A model generated the notes under the pieces. The model was not told the DNA's origin. It was given only the letters and a program-made list of their open reading frames with translations, and did no database searches. This document shows positions 1 through 8,312 of a DNA stretch of 64,000 bases, piece by piece (positions within the stretch are counted from its first letter, which is position 1; each line of letters begins with the position of its first letter). Source of the DNA: Streptomyces hygroscopicus subsp. hygroscopicus. Lineage in GTDB: Bacteria; Actinomycetota; Actinomycetes; Streptomycetales; Streptomycetaceae. Position numbers and translations under genes: made by a program. Location of the stretch: assembly GCF_030269125.1 (NCBI RefSeq), contig NZ_BSSM01000001.1, positions 372,001 to 436,000 of the forward strand, given 5' to 3'.

Positions 1-489
1 GGTGCCGAGGATGCGGCGTGACCATACCGGGTCGGTGAGCACGGTCAGGCCGCCCACCTGGACGATCCAGCTGGCGTGTCCCGCCCAGGTGACGGCGAGG
101 GTGCGGGGGTCGGCGCGGGGCAGCGGGGCGGGCTCGTACGGCAGCAGGGAGATGTCGGCGAGACCGTCCGGGCCGGGCCGTACGGCGCCCTCGCGGGCGA
201 AGCGGGCCAGCGCCTTGAGGCCGGGCAGGGGAGCGGTGAGCCGGTCGTGGAAGGTGCGCGGCCACACCCGGCGTTCGCCCAGCGGGCGGGGTTCGGCCAG
301 TGGCGGGAAGGGGGGTGCGCCGGGGGCCGGCGGGGCGGCGACCACACGGGCGGCGCCCGTCTCCGTCTCCGTCTCCGTCTCCGTCTCCGTCTCCGCGGTC
401 ACCGTCGCCGTCGCCGTCGATGTCGTCGTAGCGGTGGGTGAGTTGCCGGTCGTCGGGGTCGATCCGGGCTCATGCGTCTGCTGCGTCAT
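1..489 (-). CDS. MBL-fold metallo-hydrolase (NAPE-PLD/UlaG-like), 3' end cut by window edge
   Basis: The reading frame is open from an ATG at 489 to the left window edge (163 codons seen). After a low-complexity N-terminus with a Thr-Glu repeat, residues about 95-163 read like the start of the NAPE-PLD/UlaG branch of the metallo-beta-lactamase fold: GLKALARFAREG, then VTWAGHASWIVQVGG and LTDPVWSRRI. In this family the strand carrying WxGHxS precedes the metal-binding HxHxDH motif, which would lie outside the window, so catalysis cannot be checked. The start overlaps the stop of the upstream aminotransferase-like gene in an ATGA, which implies translational coupling. The family hydrolyses phosphodiester or lactone bonds; the substrate here is unknown. 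Confidence 0.8.
   Translation of the reverse strand, partial: MTQQTHEPGSTPTTGNSPTATTTSTATATVTAETETETETETETGAARVVAAPPAPGAPPFPPLAEPRPLGERRVWPRTFHDRLTAPLPGLKALARFAREGAVRPGPDGLADISLLPYEPAPLPRADPRTLAVTWAGHASWIVQVGGLTVLTDPVWSRRILGT
359..394. repeat. Hexanucleotide tandem repeat, 6 x GTCTCC
   Basis: Six perfect copies of GTCTCC lie within the MBL-fold gene and encode alternating Glu-Thr dipeptides on the minus strand. Because the unit is six bases, changes in copy number keep the frame and only alter the length of the N-terminal linker. Confidence 0.9.
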
Positions 490-1742
490 CGAGGAGGCTC
501 CCATCGCTGGGCGTCGTCGCGGAGATCGTCGAAGACCGACCTCAAGGAGGCCAACGAGCTGTGCACAAAGGGCTCTTCCCATGGTGTGGGTGAAACGAGG
601 GACTGTGTCCGCTCCTCGTCCGTGCCGCCCAGCAGGGGCCCGGTGGAGAGGCGTACGCGCAGCGCCGCCAGATCGTCGCCGAAGCGGTGGCCGCCGGGGG
701 CGGGCATGCCGAGCCGGGTGGCGAGGAAGTCCTCCAACTCCTGTGCGTCACCGACACCCTGGGCGGCGAGTGGCTCGCGCAGCGGGCTCAGGTCGGCGTA
801 GAGGTGGCGGCCGGCCTGCGGGGGGCGGGCGAGGGCGCCGGCGGAGGTGACGGCGGTGTGCGCGGCGGCGGCCAGGCGGGCGTGCAACCGGGCGGTCGCC
901 TCGCGGCGTTCGACGACGGGCGAGGGTTCGTCGAGGGCGTAGCAGGCGGCCGCGGCGACGGGGGCGGAGAGGCGGGCGCCGAGCGCGGTCAGGATGTCCA
1001 GGACCCGTGCGTGCAGGCGCTGTCCGGTGCCGGACGCGGGGAAGCGGGCGACGGCGGCCGGCCAGCCGGGCGGCAGCAGGGCGCCGGCCAGGTCGGTGAC
1101 GACGGTGACGCTTTCGGGCTGCATCTCGGCGGGGCTGAGCAGGACGGTGTCGTGCGGGGCGTGCAGGGTGTCGCGCCAGGTCTCGTCGCTGACCAGGTGC
1201 AGGCCCTCCGCGGTGGCGGCCTCGACGGTCTCGTGCAGCAGTTCGGGCGGGGCGACGGTGGCGGTGGGGTCGTCGGCGACGGAGAGCACCAGCAGCTTGG
1301 GGTCGCCGCCCTCGGCGCGCACCCGGCGCACGGTCTCCAGCAGGGCGTAGGGATCGGGGACGCCGCCGCTCTCGGCGGGCGTGGGCACATGGAAGACGGG
1401 CCGGCCGAGGACGCGCGCGTACGGAGCCCACCAGGCGGCGCAGGGCCGGGGGACGAGGACGTCGGCGCCGTCCCCGGCAAGCGCGGCGGTGAGGGCGAGG
1501 AGCAGCGTGGGGGCGCCGGGTCCGGCGGCGACCTGGTCGGGGACGCTGGTCAGGGCGCGGCGGGTCCAGTAACCGCAGGCCGACTCCAGCAGGGCGGGGG
1601 CGCCGCCGACGGGCTGGGCGTCGGCGCGGCCCGCGGCGGCGGCGACCACGGCGGTCAGTTCGGGGAGCACGGGCAGGCCGTCACCGGGCAGCGGGGGGCC
1701 GTAGCGGACGGGGCCGTGGCCCTCGGGGTCCGTCCGCCGCAT
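486..1742 (-). CDS. Class I/II aminotransferase-like protein, probable PLP-lysine-deficient
   Basis: 418 residues with a fold-type I aminotransferase layout. The N-terminal region is followed by an ordered large domain (LLLALTAALAGDGADVLVPRP), an ADDPTATVAPPELL segment where real enzymes have NPxNPTG, and HLVSDETW where they have the PLP-binding SDE. The stretch that should carry the Schiff-base lysine (normally SKxxGxxGxRxG) reads TDLAGALLPPGWPAAVARF and has no Lys. The only Lys in the whole protein is in GGDPKLLVL, well before it. It may therefore be a non-catalytic homologue. The start at 1742 is chosen because the upstream extension in the same frame looks non-coding. The gene is coupled by ATGA to the MBL-fold gene downstream. 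Confidence 0.75.
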   Translation of the reverse strand: MRRTDPEGHGPVRYGPPLPGDGLPVLPELTAVVAAAAGRADAQPVGGAPALLESACGYWTRRALTSVPDQVAAGPGAPTLLLALTAALAGDGADVLVPRPCAAWWAPYARVLGRPVFHVPTPAESGGVPDPYALLETVRRVRAEGGDPKLLVLSVADDPTATVAPPELLHETVEAATAEGLHLVSDETWRDTLHAPHDTVLLSPAEMQPESVTVVTDLAGALLPPGWPAAVARFPASGTGQRLHARVLDILTALGARLSAPVAAAACYALDEPSPVVERREATARLHARLAAAAHTAVTSAGALARPPQAGRHLYADLSPLREPLAAQGVGDAQELEDFLATRLGMPAPGGHRFGDDLAALRVRLSTGPLLGGTDEERTQSLVSPTPWEEPFVHSSLASLRSVFDDLRDDAQRWEPPR

Positions 1743-1934
1743 GTCCGCCTCCGCGCAGTCCGTGGTGCCGCCCGGCACCGGGCCGAGCCGTCCTGGTGCC
1801 GCCCGGGGCTGCCCGCGCCGGACGGTGCCGGAGGTGCGGCGACCGGTGGGTGGGTCTGGTGGGTTGGGTGGTGTCCTCGGGATGCTGTGTACCCGCTGGG
1901 CGTATGTCCATGGGCGCACCGGGAGTTGTGCGGA

Positions 1935-2714
1935 TCACACGTCCGCCGGCCGGCCGCCTCCGCCGCTGCGGAGGCGGCCGTGGAGCCGGTAGCCGGCGCC
2001 CGCGCACGCGGCGGCGATCAGTGCTCCGCCGGCGGCCAGGGCGGGGACCGAGTCGTTGAAGGTGCCGCCCGCGCCGGCCGCCACGCCGCCGTGCTGGGTG
2101 CCGGAGCCGGCCGGGGCGCAGTCGTCCCCCTCGTCGTCTCCGCCGCTCCGGGCGGTGTCGCCGTTGCGGTCGTCGCCGCCCTCGCCCTCGTCGGAGTACC
2201 GGGGCTCGCGGCAGGAGTCGTCGCCGGAGTCCTGGCAGGCCCCGGAGCGGGCGCCGGCGCACGCCTGGTCGTCGTCGGCGCAGGACCCGCTCTTGGCGCC
2301 GGTGCACTGCCGGGCGTCGTCACCGGCGCAGTTCTCCCCGGCCCGGCACTGGGTGCCGGTCCCGCTGCACGAGGTGCCGCCCGCGCAACCCTGGCCGCCG
2401 GCGCAGGACTTGCCGTCGGCGCACGCGCGGGTGTCCGCGCAGGACCTGTCGGCGCCGCCGCTCGCGCGGGAGGCGGGGCCGGGCACGCGGCTCGCGGTGT
2501 CGCCGTCCGTGCCCGGGTCCGGCGCGGGTGCCGGCGCCCGGGTGGTGCCCGGCATCTGCGGCTGCGGGGCGTTCGGCTGGGGGGCGGTCGCGGGGGCGCA
2601 GGTCGCGGACCCGGCGCCGGGGGTGGCCGCCGCGGCGGGGGCGGCGGGGCCGGTCAGGGCGAGCGCGGCGCCGGCGACGAGGGCGACGGGCAGGGCGCGG
2701 ACGGTGCGGCGCAT
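1935..2714 (-). CDS. Secreted Cys-periodic protein with C-terminal membrane anchor
   Basis: 259 residues. The start at 2714 is preceded by GAGGAG and begins a signal peptide (MRRTVRALPVALVAG, then an Ala-rich AxA region). A Pro/Thr/Ala-rich linker leads to about twelve Cys in near-regular spacing: four consecutive C-x5-C intervals, then x6, x5, x7, x7, x6, x7, x7. An acidic stretch rich in Asp, Glu and Gly and a C-terminal hydrophobic helix (ALAAGGALIAAACAGAG) followed by Arg residues come last. This suggests export and anchoring with the Cys region outside the membrane. I do not recognise a family; the Cys could form disulfides or bind metal. No sortase LPxTG motif is visible. Confidence 0.7.
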   Translation of the reverse strand: MRRTVRALPVALVAGAALALTGPAAPAAAATPGAGSATCAPATAPQPNAPQPQMPGTTRAPAPAPDPGTDGDTASRVPGPASRASGGADRSCADTRACADGKSCAGGQGCAGGTSCSGTGTQCRAGENCAGDDARQCTGAKSGSCADDDQACAGARSGACQDSGDDSCREPRYSDEGEGGDDRNGDTARSGGDDEGDDCAPAGSGTQHGGVAAGAGGTFNDSVPALAAGGALIAAACAGAGYRLHGRLRSGGGGRPADV

Positions 2715-3640
2715 GTGAAGGGCTCCTCGGGAGCTGCGGCGGACGGGCTGACGGTCGTACGAGCGGCGGGGCGGCGGTACGGCACCCACGCCGGTCCGGC
2801 GCCCGGGGTCGTACCCCTCCCTCCCCCGCCATCACAGCCCGCCCCACGCCCCGGCGCGCGCGGCCGGACCCCATTCGCGGGACACGGGCGCCCAGCCGGG
2901 TGACGCCGGGACCGGTCGGAGTCCCCGGTGCGAACCCCGACACGCGCCCCGGCACGAAACCCACCGCGGTCCCCGGCGCACCCCGCCCCGCCCCCGCCAC
3001 CAGCCCCCGGGTCGTCTCGTGGCGGGCGCACGGCGGGTTTCGCGCCGGATCTCGTGTGAGGCGCCGCGCCAGGGCCCACGCGGCGACCTGCTCGGGGTCC
3101 TGTGGCGGGTCTCGCGGCGGGGCTTGTGGCGGCGGGACTGTCCCGGGATCCGGGCCGGGGGACCGCGCCGGGGGCGGTCGGCCACGAGACCCGGCGCGAA
3201 CCCGGCACGGCGCCCGGCACGCGCCCCGGTGCCCTCCGCCACGAGACCCGGCGCGACACTCGACGCGCCCCCCGGCCCGAACCCGGCACGGCCCCCGGCA
3301 CGCGCCCCAGTGCCCTCCGCCACGAGACCCGGCGCAGGCCACCCCGCGGGCCCCGACGCAAGGACCGGCACCAACCCCGCGCGAGACCCCACGCGCGGAC
3401 CGGTCTCAGGACCCGGCGGCGAAGGCCGGAGCGACACCCGACGCGCCCCGGCCCGAACCCGGCCCGAACCCGGCACGCGCCCCGGCACGCGCCCCGCCCC
3501 ACCCCCCGTACGAACCCCGTCTCGCGTCCCGGAAGCAGCGGGCTCCGGTCCGTTCCCGGAGGTTTTCCGGCTTCTCCGCCGGAGACTCGGTCAACGCTGA
3601 CCGGATCGTCGGCTTCGTACCCCACCGGGGAGGTCCCTCC
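2715..3640. other. Long GC-rich intergenic region between divergent genes
   Basis: This 926-bp spacer lies between the secreted Cys protein (leftward) and the TPP enzyme (rightward). Frames are open on both strands only because of extreme GC content; their translations are Arg/Pro/Gly/Cys-rich without domain signal. The centre carries imperfect direct repeats (annotated separately). A clear ribosome binding site, GGGGAGG, stands just before 3641. No gene is supported. Confidence 0.6.
3181..3335. repeat. Direct repeats of a 42-bp GC-rich unit
   Basis: Two 42-bp copies at 3213-3254 and 3294-3335 differ at one base and are 81 bp apart. A 17-bp core, GCCACGAGACCCGGCGC, occurs three times (3181, 3238, 3319). 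Shorter variants of CCCGGCACGCGCCCC are scattered through 3170-3500. Spacing is irregular and units are imperfect, so this is not a CRISPR array. Confidence 0.75.
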
Positions 3641-5437
3641 ATGAGCACGAAGGTGTCCGACCACATCCTGGAGCGCCTGCGCGCCTGGGGTGTTGAACAG
3701 GTGTTCGGTTATCCGGGTGACGGCATCAACGGGCTGCTCGCCGCCTGGGGCCGCGCCGAGGACCGGCCGCGGTTCATCCAGTCCCGGCACGAGGAGATGT
3801 CCGCGTTCGAGGCGGTCGGGTACGCGAAGTTCAGCGGGCGCGTCGGCGTGTGCGCGGCGACCTCCGGGCCGGGCGCGATCCACCTCCTGAACGGCCTGTA
3901 CGACGCGAAGCTCGACCATGTGCCGGTACTGGCGATCGTCGGACAGACCGACCGCAGCGCCATGGGCGGCTCCTACCAGCAGGAGGTCGACCTGCACACG
4001 CTGTACAAGGACGTCGCCTCCGAGTTCGTGGAGACGGTGATGGTGCCCGAGCAGTTGCCGAACGTGCTGGACCGGGCGATCCGCACGGCGTACGCGCGGC
4101 GCTGCCCGACCGCCGTGATCATCCCCGGTGACGTGCAGGAACTGGACTACTCGCCGCCGACGCACGCCTTCAAGATGGTGCCGTCGAGCCTGGGCACGAG
4201 CGAGTGGACGACGACCCCGACGGACGAGGCGCTGCGCCGGGCCGCGGAGGTGCTGAACGCGGGCGACAAGCCGGCCGTCCTGGTCGGACAGGGCGCCGCG
4301 GGCGCGGTGGCCGAGGTGCGGGAGGTCGCCGAACTGCTCGGCGCGGGCGTCGCGAAGGCGCTGCTCGGCAAGGACGTGCTCAGCGACGAGCTGCCGTACG
4401 TCACCGGGCCGATCGGGCTGCTGGGCAGCAGGCCGTCGTACGAGCTGATGCGGGACTGCGACACCCTGCTGACCATCGGCTCCTCGTTCCCCTACACCCA
4501 GTTCATGCCGGAGTTCGGCAAGGCGCGCGGCGTGCAGATCGATCTCGACCCGCACATGATCGGCATGCGGTACCCGTACGAGGTGAACCTCGTCGGCGAC
4601 GCGAGGGCGACGCTCCAGCGGCTGATCCCCCTGCTGGAGACCGACCGGGGCGGCCGGGAGTGGTACGACACGGTGACCGCGAACGTGCGGCGCTGGCACG
4701 AGACCATGGAGCGGCGGGCCGGGCTCGCGGCGGACCCGATCAACCCCGAGTACGTGGCACGGGCGCTGGACCCGCTGCTCCCCGACGACGCGATCCTCAC
4801 GTCCGACTCGGGTTCGGTGGCCAACTGGTACGCGCGGCACATCACCATGCGCCCCGGCATGCGCGGTTCGCTGTCCGGGACGCTCGCCACCATGGGACCC
4901 GGTGTGCCGTACGCGATCGGAGCGAAGTTCGCGCACCCCGACCGGCCGGTGTTCGCACTGGTCGGCGATGGCGCGATGCAGATGAACGGGCTCGCGGAGA
5001 TGATCACCGCGGCCAAGTACCGGGACCGCTGGAGCGATCCGCGGCTGATCGTCGCCGTGTGGAACAACCAGGACCTGAACCAGGTGACCTGGGAGATGCG
5101 GGCGATGGAGGGCTCGCCGTCCTTCCTGCCCTCGCAGGAGATCCCGGACGTGCGGTACGCCGACTTCGCGCGCTCGCTGGGCCTGGAGGGCATCCGCGTG
5201 GAGAAGCCCGGGGACGTGGACGCGGGCTGGCGCGCGGCCCTCGCCGCGGACCGCCCCTGCGTGATCGAGTTCCTGACCGACCCCGCCGTACCGCCGATCC
5301 CGCCGCACGCCACCTGGGAGCAGATGGAGGCCACCGCCGCGGCCGTCCTCAAGGGCGACGCGGACCGGGGCTCGATGGTCAAGCAGGGTCTGAAGGCGAA
5401 GGTCCAGGAGTTCCTGCCGGGCCGGACCAAGCGGTAG
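3641..5437 (+). CDS. Thiamine-diphosphate-dependent enzyme, pyruvate oxidase/dehydrogenase (quinone)-like
   Basis: 598 residues covering the full three-domain POX/AHAS fold. The N-terminal PYR domain has the catalytic-type Glu in SRHEEMSAFEA. The central domain follows at about 190-330. The C-terminal PP domain has the ThDP motif GDGAMQMNG at about 442 ending in WNNQD. Close relatives act on pyruvate (PoxB, acetolactate synthase); the length and the LDHVPVLAIVGQTDRSAMG segment favour the PoxB-like group that feeds acetate or the quinone pool. The FAD and quinone use cannot be proved from sequence by eye. The ATG at 3641 has GGGGAGG directly upstream. It stands 64 bp before the DUF2795 gene and may be co-transcribed with it. 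Confidence 0.9.
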   Translation: MSTKVSDHILERLRAWGVEQVFGYPGDGINGLLAAWGRAEDRPRFIQSRHEEMSAFEAVGYAKFSGRVGVCAATSGPGAIHLLNGLYDAKLDHVPVLAIVGQTDRSAMGGSYQQEVDLHTLYKDVASEFVETVMVPEQLPNVLDRAIRTAYARRCPTAVIIPGDVQELDYSPPTHAFKMVPSSLGTSEWTTTPTDEALRRAAEVLNAGDKPAVLVGQGAAGAVAEVREVAELLGAGVAKALLGKDVLSDELPYVTGPIGLLGSRPSYELMRDCDTLLTIGSSFPYTQFMPEFGKARGVQIDLDPHMIGMRYPYEVNLVGDARATLQRLIPLLETDRGGREWYDTVTANVRRWHETMERRAGLAADPINPEYVARALDPLLPDDAILTSDSGSVANWYARHITMRPGMRGSLSGTLATMGPGVPYAIGAKFAHPDRPVFALVGDGAMQMNGLAEMITAAKYRDRWSDPRLIVAVWNNQDLNQVTWEMRAMEGSPSFLPSQEIPDVRYADFARSLGLEGIRVEKPGDVDAGWRAALAADRPCVIEFLTDPAVPPIPPHATWEQMEATAAAVLKGDADRGSMVKQGLKAKVQEFLPGRTKR

Positions 5438-5501
5438 GCGGCGGTGTCGGCGGGGCCGTACCGGGTACGCGGGTGCGGACGCTCGACCCCTGGAGGGAGA
5501 C

Positions 5502-5879
5502 ATGCAGCGAGGCAGTGACCGGCTGAACGTGCACCGGGACGATGAGATGAAGCACGAGCTGAAGGGGCTGCTCAGGTCCGGGCATCCGACCCGGGTCGAC
5601 GAGTGGCACGACCCCGAGCCGGCCGCGGACGACGACCCGGAGGTGACGGGCGGCCCGGTCGGCGGTCTGGGCTCCCCGGCGTCCCTGGAGCGGGTGCGGC
5701 TGGAGCTGGCCCGCAGCCTGGGGCGCGGCGCCTTCCCGGCGCGGGCGGGCGAACTCGCCGCGGCGCTGCGCCGGGACAACGCGCCCGACCCACTGGTGGA
5801 GGCGGTGGCGGAGCTGCCGCGCGGCGAGCGGTTCCGCAATGTGCAGCAGTTGGCAGAGGCGCTGGTGGGCGGCGGATGA
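5502..5879 (+). CDS. DUF2795 domain protein
   Basis: 125 residues, small and charged. The C-terminal half (PLVEAVAELPRGERFRNVQQLAEAL) matches the DUF2795 pattern of short alpha-helical proteins common in actinobacteria. An ATG at 5502 follows a GGAGGGA ribosome binding site. The N-terminus is acidic and probably disordered. The function is not known. It lies downstream of the TPP enzyme on the same strand. Confidence 0.75.
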   Translation: MQRGSDRLNVHRDDEMKHELKGLLRSGHPTRVDEWHDPEPAADDDPEVTGGPVGGLGSPASLERVRLELARSLGRGAFPARAGELAAALRRDNAPDPLVEAVAELPRGERFRNVQQLAEALVGGG

Positions 5880-6529
5880 GCCGGGGACGGGCCGCCCGGA
5901 TCGCGCGGGGCCCCAGCGTCGGCACCGTCGACGCGGCCAACCGGTTCCCGCGGTACGGGCCGCCCGGCTGGTTCGTGCCGGGGCTCGCCGACCGGGCGAT
6001 GCGCCGGCGCCCGCGTCGAGGACACGGCGTGGACCGGGGAGCCCCTGGGTCACGCCCCGATGAGGACCGAGACCGGCGTGCCCGTCGCGCTGACCCGCGC
6101 CACGAGGTGGGACCGCTGCTGCCGGCCGTGCGGCCTGGGCGGCGGGCGGCGGGCGGCCACGAGGCGACCGCACTGCGGGACGCGCGCACCGCGGTCGACG
6201 GCGACCGCGAGTGCGGCCGGCGGGGCGGCGCAGCCACGGCTTTCCGCAGGAGCCGCCCTTCGACGCGCTGGTCTCGGTGACGCGTCCGCACGCCGATCGG
6301 GTCCGCTCGCTGCCGCGCGGCGGGCGCGGGGACCCGGGCGCCCGGCGTCCGCCGCCGCGCCGGCGCCCGCTGCGGGCGGGCCGTCCGGTGGCCGTCGGGC
6401 TCCCGGTCGGCGTGTGGTGCGTGCCGCTGCCGCACGGCGAGGAGCCGCTGCGGCGCAGGCGCGCCGACAGGGCAGGGAAACGGCGCGTGCGGGCCGTCGA
6501 GGCCGCGCCGGGAAAGGAGGACGAGGATC
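5876..6529 (+). other. Poorly coding stretch, possible decayed ORF
   Basis: An ATG at 5876 overlaps the DUF2795 stop (ATGA) and opens 134 codons to 6280. The first 45 residues (MSRGRAARIARGPS, RYGPPGWFVPGLADRA) look protein-like, while the remainder is Arg-rich and unlike any family I know. Other forward frames downstream (6211-6500) are likewise Arg-rich. This may be a short hypothetical followed by decayed sequence, or one frameshifted gene. No RNA or regulatory feature is evident. Confidence 0.3.
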
Positions 6530-7072
6530 ATGCGTATCGCGTTTCTGGTGGCGCCCGAGGGCGTCGAGCAGGTGGAGCTGACCGAGCCGTGGAAGGCCGC
6601 CTCGGACGCCGGGCACGAGCCGGTGCTGGTGTCGACCGAAGCCGGGAAGGTTCACGGATTCAACCATCTGGACAAGGCGGACACCTTCGATGTGGACGAG
6701 GTGGTCGGTGACGCGGACGCCGGGTCGTTCGGGGGGCTGGTGCTGCCCGGCGGGGTGGCGAATCCGGACTTCCTGCGGATGGACGAGAAGGCCGTGGCGT
6801 TCGTGAAGGACTTCTTCGACCGGGGGCGCCCGGTCGCCGCGATCTGCCACGCGCCGTGGACGCTGGTGGAGGCGGACGTCGTCCGCGGCCGGGTGCTGAC
6901 GTCCTGGCCGAGCCTGCGGACGGACATCCGCAACGCGGGCGGCACCTGGGTGGACGAGCAGGTCAAGATCTGCGACCACGGGTCCAACCAGCTGGTGACC
7001 AGCCGTAAGCCGGACGACCTGAAGGCGTTCTGCGACGCGTTCCTGCATGTGTTCGCGGGGGAGGCCGGCTGA
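6530..7072 (+). CDS. DJ-1/PfpI family protein (type 1 glutamine amidotransferase-like)
   Basis: 180 residues, the normal length for the PfpI group. The N-terminal strand MRIAFLVAPEGVEQVEL leads to a nucleophile elbow AAICHAPW with the conserved Cys-His, and LVLPGGVANPDFLR is the family's PGG loop. Members act as glyoxalases, deglycases or stress-linked peptidases; the exact reaction is open. GGAAAGGAGGACGAGG upstream gives a strong ribosome binding site for the ATG at 6530. A terminator hairpin follows the stop. Confidence 0.9.
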   Translation: MRIAFLVAPEGVEQVELTEPWKAASDAGHEPVLVSTEAGKVHGFNHLDKADTFDVDEVVGDADAGSFGGLVLPGGVANPDFLRMDEKAVAFVKDFFDRGRPVAAICHAPWTLVEADVVRGRVLTSWPSLRTDIRNAGGTWVDEQVKICDHGSNQLVTSRKPDDLKAFCDAFLHVFAGEAG

Positions 7073-7085
7073 GGCCACCGCGCGG

Positions 7086-7118
7086 AAGGGGCCGGTCCGT
7101 GACGGGCCGGCCCCTTTC
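7086..7118. terminator. Rho-independent-type hairpin between convergent genes
   Basis: AAGGGGCCGG pairs perfectly with CCGGCCCCTT, extended inward by C-G pairs and one G-U pair around a five-base loop, followed by TTTCCT. It sits 14 bp after the PfpI stop and faces the end of the leftward DUF6158 gene, so it may serve both directions. Confidence 0.8.
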
Positions 7119-7179
7119 CTGTCCCTGGAGCCCGCGGTGCCCCTGTCCCGGGGCCTCGCGCGTTCCCGGCCCCGGACCC

Positions 7180-7437
7180 TCAGGTGCCGGACCGCCCCGG
7201 GGTCACCGACTCGCCGGTGTGGCGCTCGCGGGCGCCCTCGCGGGTGCGGCCCGCGCTGACCACGCGGCGCGGATTGCGGCGCAGGTACTCGCCCTCCAGC
7301 TGCGCCATGCGCTCGTTGTGGGCCCGCAGCGCGTCGTTGGAGCCGTACAGGAGGGTGTCGTGGCGCGTGCGGTGGATCGTCTCCAGCTCCTTCATGAGCT
7401 GCTGGTCGTCCAGTCGGCTGGGGTCGACTCCGGTCAT
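7180..7437 (-). CDS. DUF6158-like small conserved actinobacterial protein
   Basis: 85 residues: a helical, charged protein with DDQQLMKELETIHRTRHDTLL and a second helix AHNERMAQLEGEYLRRNPRR, then a basic tail. The pattern fits a small conserved Streptomyces family (DUF6158 from memory). The ATG at 7437 is preferred because the conserved block starts there; an in-frame ATG at 7467 is the alternative. The function is unknown. Confidence 0.7.
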   Translation of the reverse strand: MTGVDPSRLDDQQLMKELETIHRTRHDTLLYGSNDALRAHNERMAQLEGEYLRRNPRRVVSAGRTREGARERHTGESVTPGRSGT

Positions 7438-7643
7438 GGTGGTGCCCCGCTCGTCTTGTCCGTTCATGGGGTCCGGGTACCCGCCCGGCATGCACTGCCC
7501 CCAAGCGGTTTCCGGCAGGAATCCATGGAGCTCACGTTCCTGGCTCCACTGTACGAACATCCCGGGTCCCGGGCCTCCGCATGCGCGGCATACTCGACTG
7601 ACCGACACGGCCGCCCACGGCCGCGGAACAACGGGGGGATGAG

Positions 7644-8186
7644 TTGACACGGTACCGGCCGCCTCGACCGGTGTGGCCTTTCGTGCTGGTGGGCTCGGTG
7701 TTCGGCCTGGCCTTCCTCGCCGCGATCGGCATAGGCGTGTACACCGTCCGCGCCATGTCCGATCCGGAGACGTCCCTCCTGGTCGGCATCCGGATCGACG
7801 GCCCCCGCGTCCTGGTCAGGGCTCCCGTCTGCCCCGCGGACAGGGTGGGAACGGTCGAGGTGTACGACAGCGACTCCGAGAAGCTGCTCTGGCGGGCGCG
7901 CCGGCCGAGGACCCTCGAGGGGGAACGCGGCGCGGTGACGCTCTGGCAGGCGGACGACTTCCTGACGGCGAGCCCGCGGGCGCGGCCCTGGACCCTGCCG
8001 TCGCGCCTCGACGTCTCCTTCCTCTACGCGGACCGCGACGACGGCGCCGGCGACGTGTTCGACCTCCGCGAGGTCCGGGCCGCGCATGTCCCGGCGGACC
8101 GGTACTGGACGCACGACGGCCCGAGGACCGCCGCACAGATCGACGCCCAGCTCCGGTGCGGGGGCACGGAGCCCGCCGGAGGTTAG
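7644..8186 (+). CDS. Membrane-anchored hypothetical protein
   Basis: 180 residues starting with TTG at 7644, six bases after a GGGGGG ribosome binding site. Basic residues are followed by one transmembrane helix (FVLVGSVFGLAFLAAIGIGVYTV), and a predicted extracytoplasmic domain of about 145 residues comes after it. That domain has beta-rich segments such as RVLVRAPVCPADRVGTVEVYD and a single late Cys (AQLRCGG). It resembles small Streptomyces membrane proteins of unknown role. Its promoter region is shared with the divergent DUF6158 gene. Confidence 0.75.
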   Translation: MTRYRPPRPVWPFVLVGSVFGLAFLAAIGIGVYTVRAMSDPETSLLVGIRIDGPRVLVRAPVCPADRVGTVEVYDSDSEKLLWRARRPRTLEGERGAVTLWQADDFLTASPRARPWTLPSRLDVSFLYADRDDGAGDVFDLREVRAAHVPADRYWTHDGPRTAAQIDAQLRCGGTEPAGG

Positions 8187-8312
8187 GGAGCCGGGGTCCG
8201 GCCGGGCCAGGGGGCGGCCAGGCTGCCGGCCACGAACCGCGGGGCGCCCGCCGGTCCCGCCATCCTCGACGCCCGGGACCTGGGTGACGGTCCGGAGCCG
8301 GCGGACCGGTTC

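Noticed and set aside
3181..3335. Repeats that could suggest a CRISPR array
   Set aside because: Units are few, imperfect and unevenly spaced (57 and 81 bp), and there are no cas genes.
2654..6025. Very long open frame on the minus strand antisense to the TPP enzyme
   Set aside because: It arises from high GC content; the translation is Arg/Val/Gly-rich without motifs, whereas the plus-strand frame has complete ThDP motifs.
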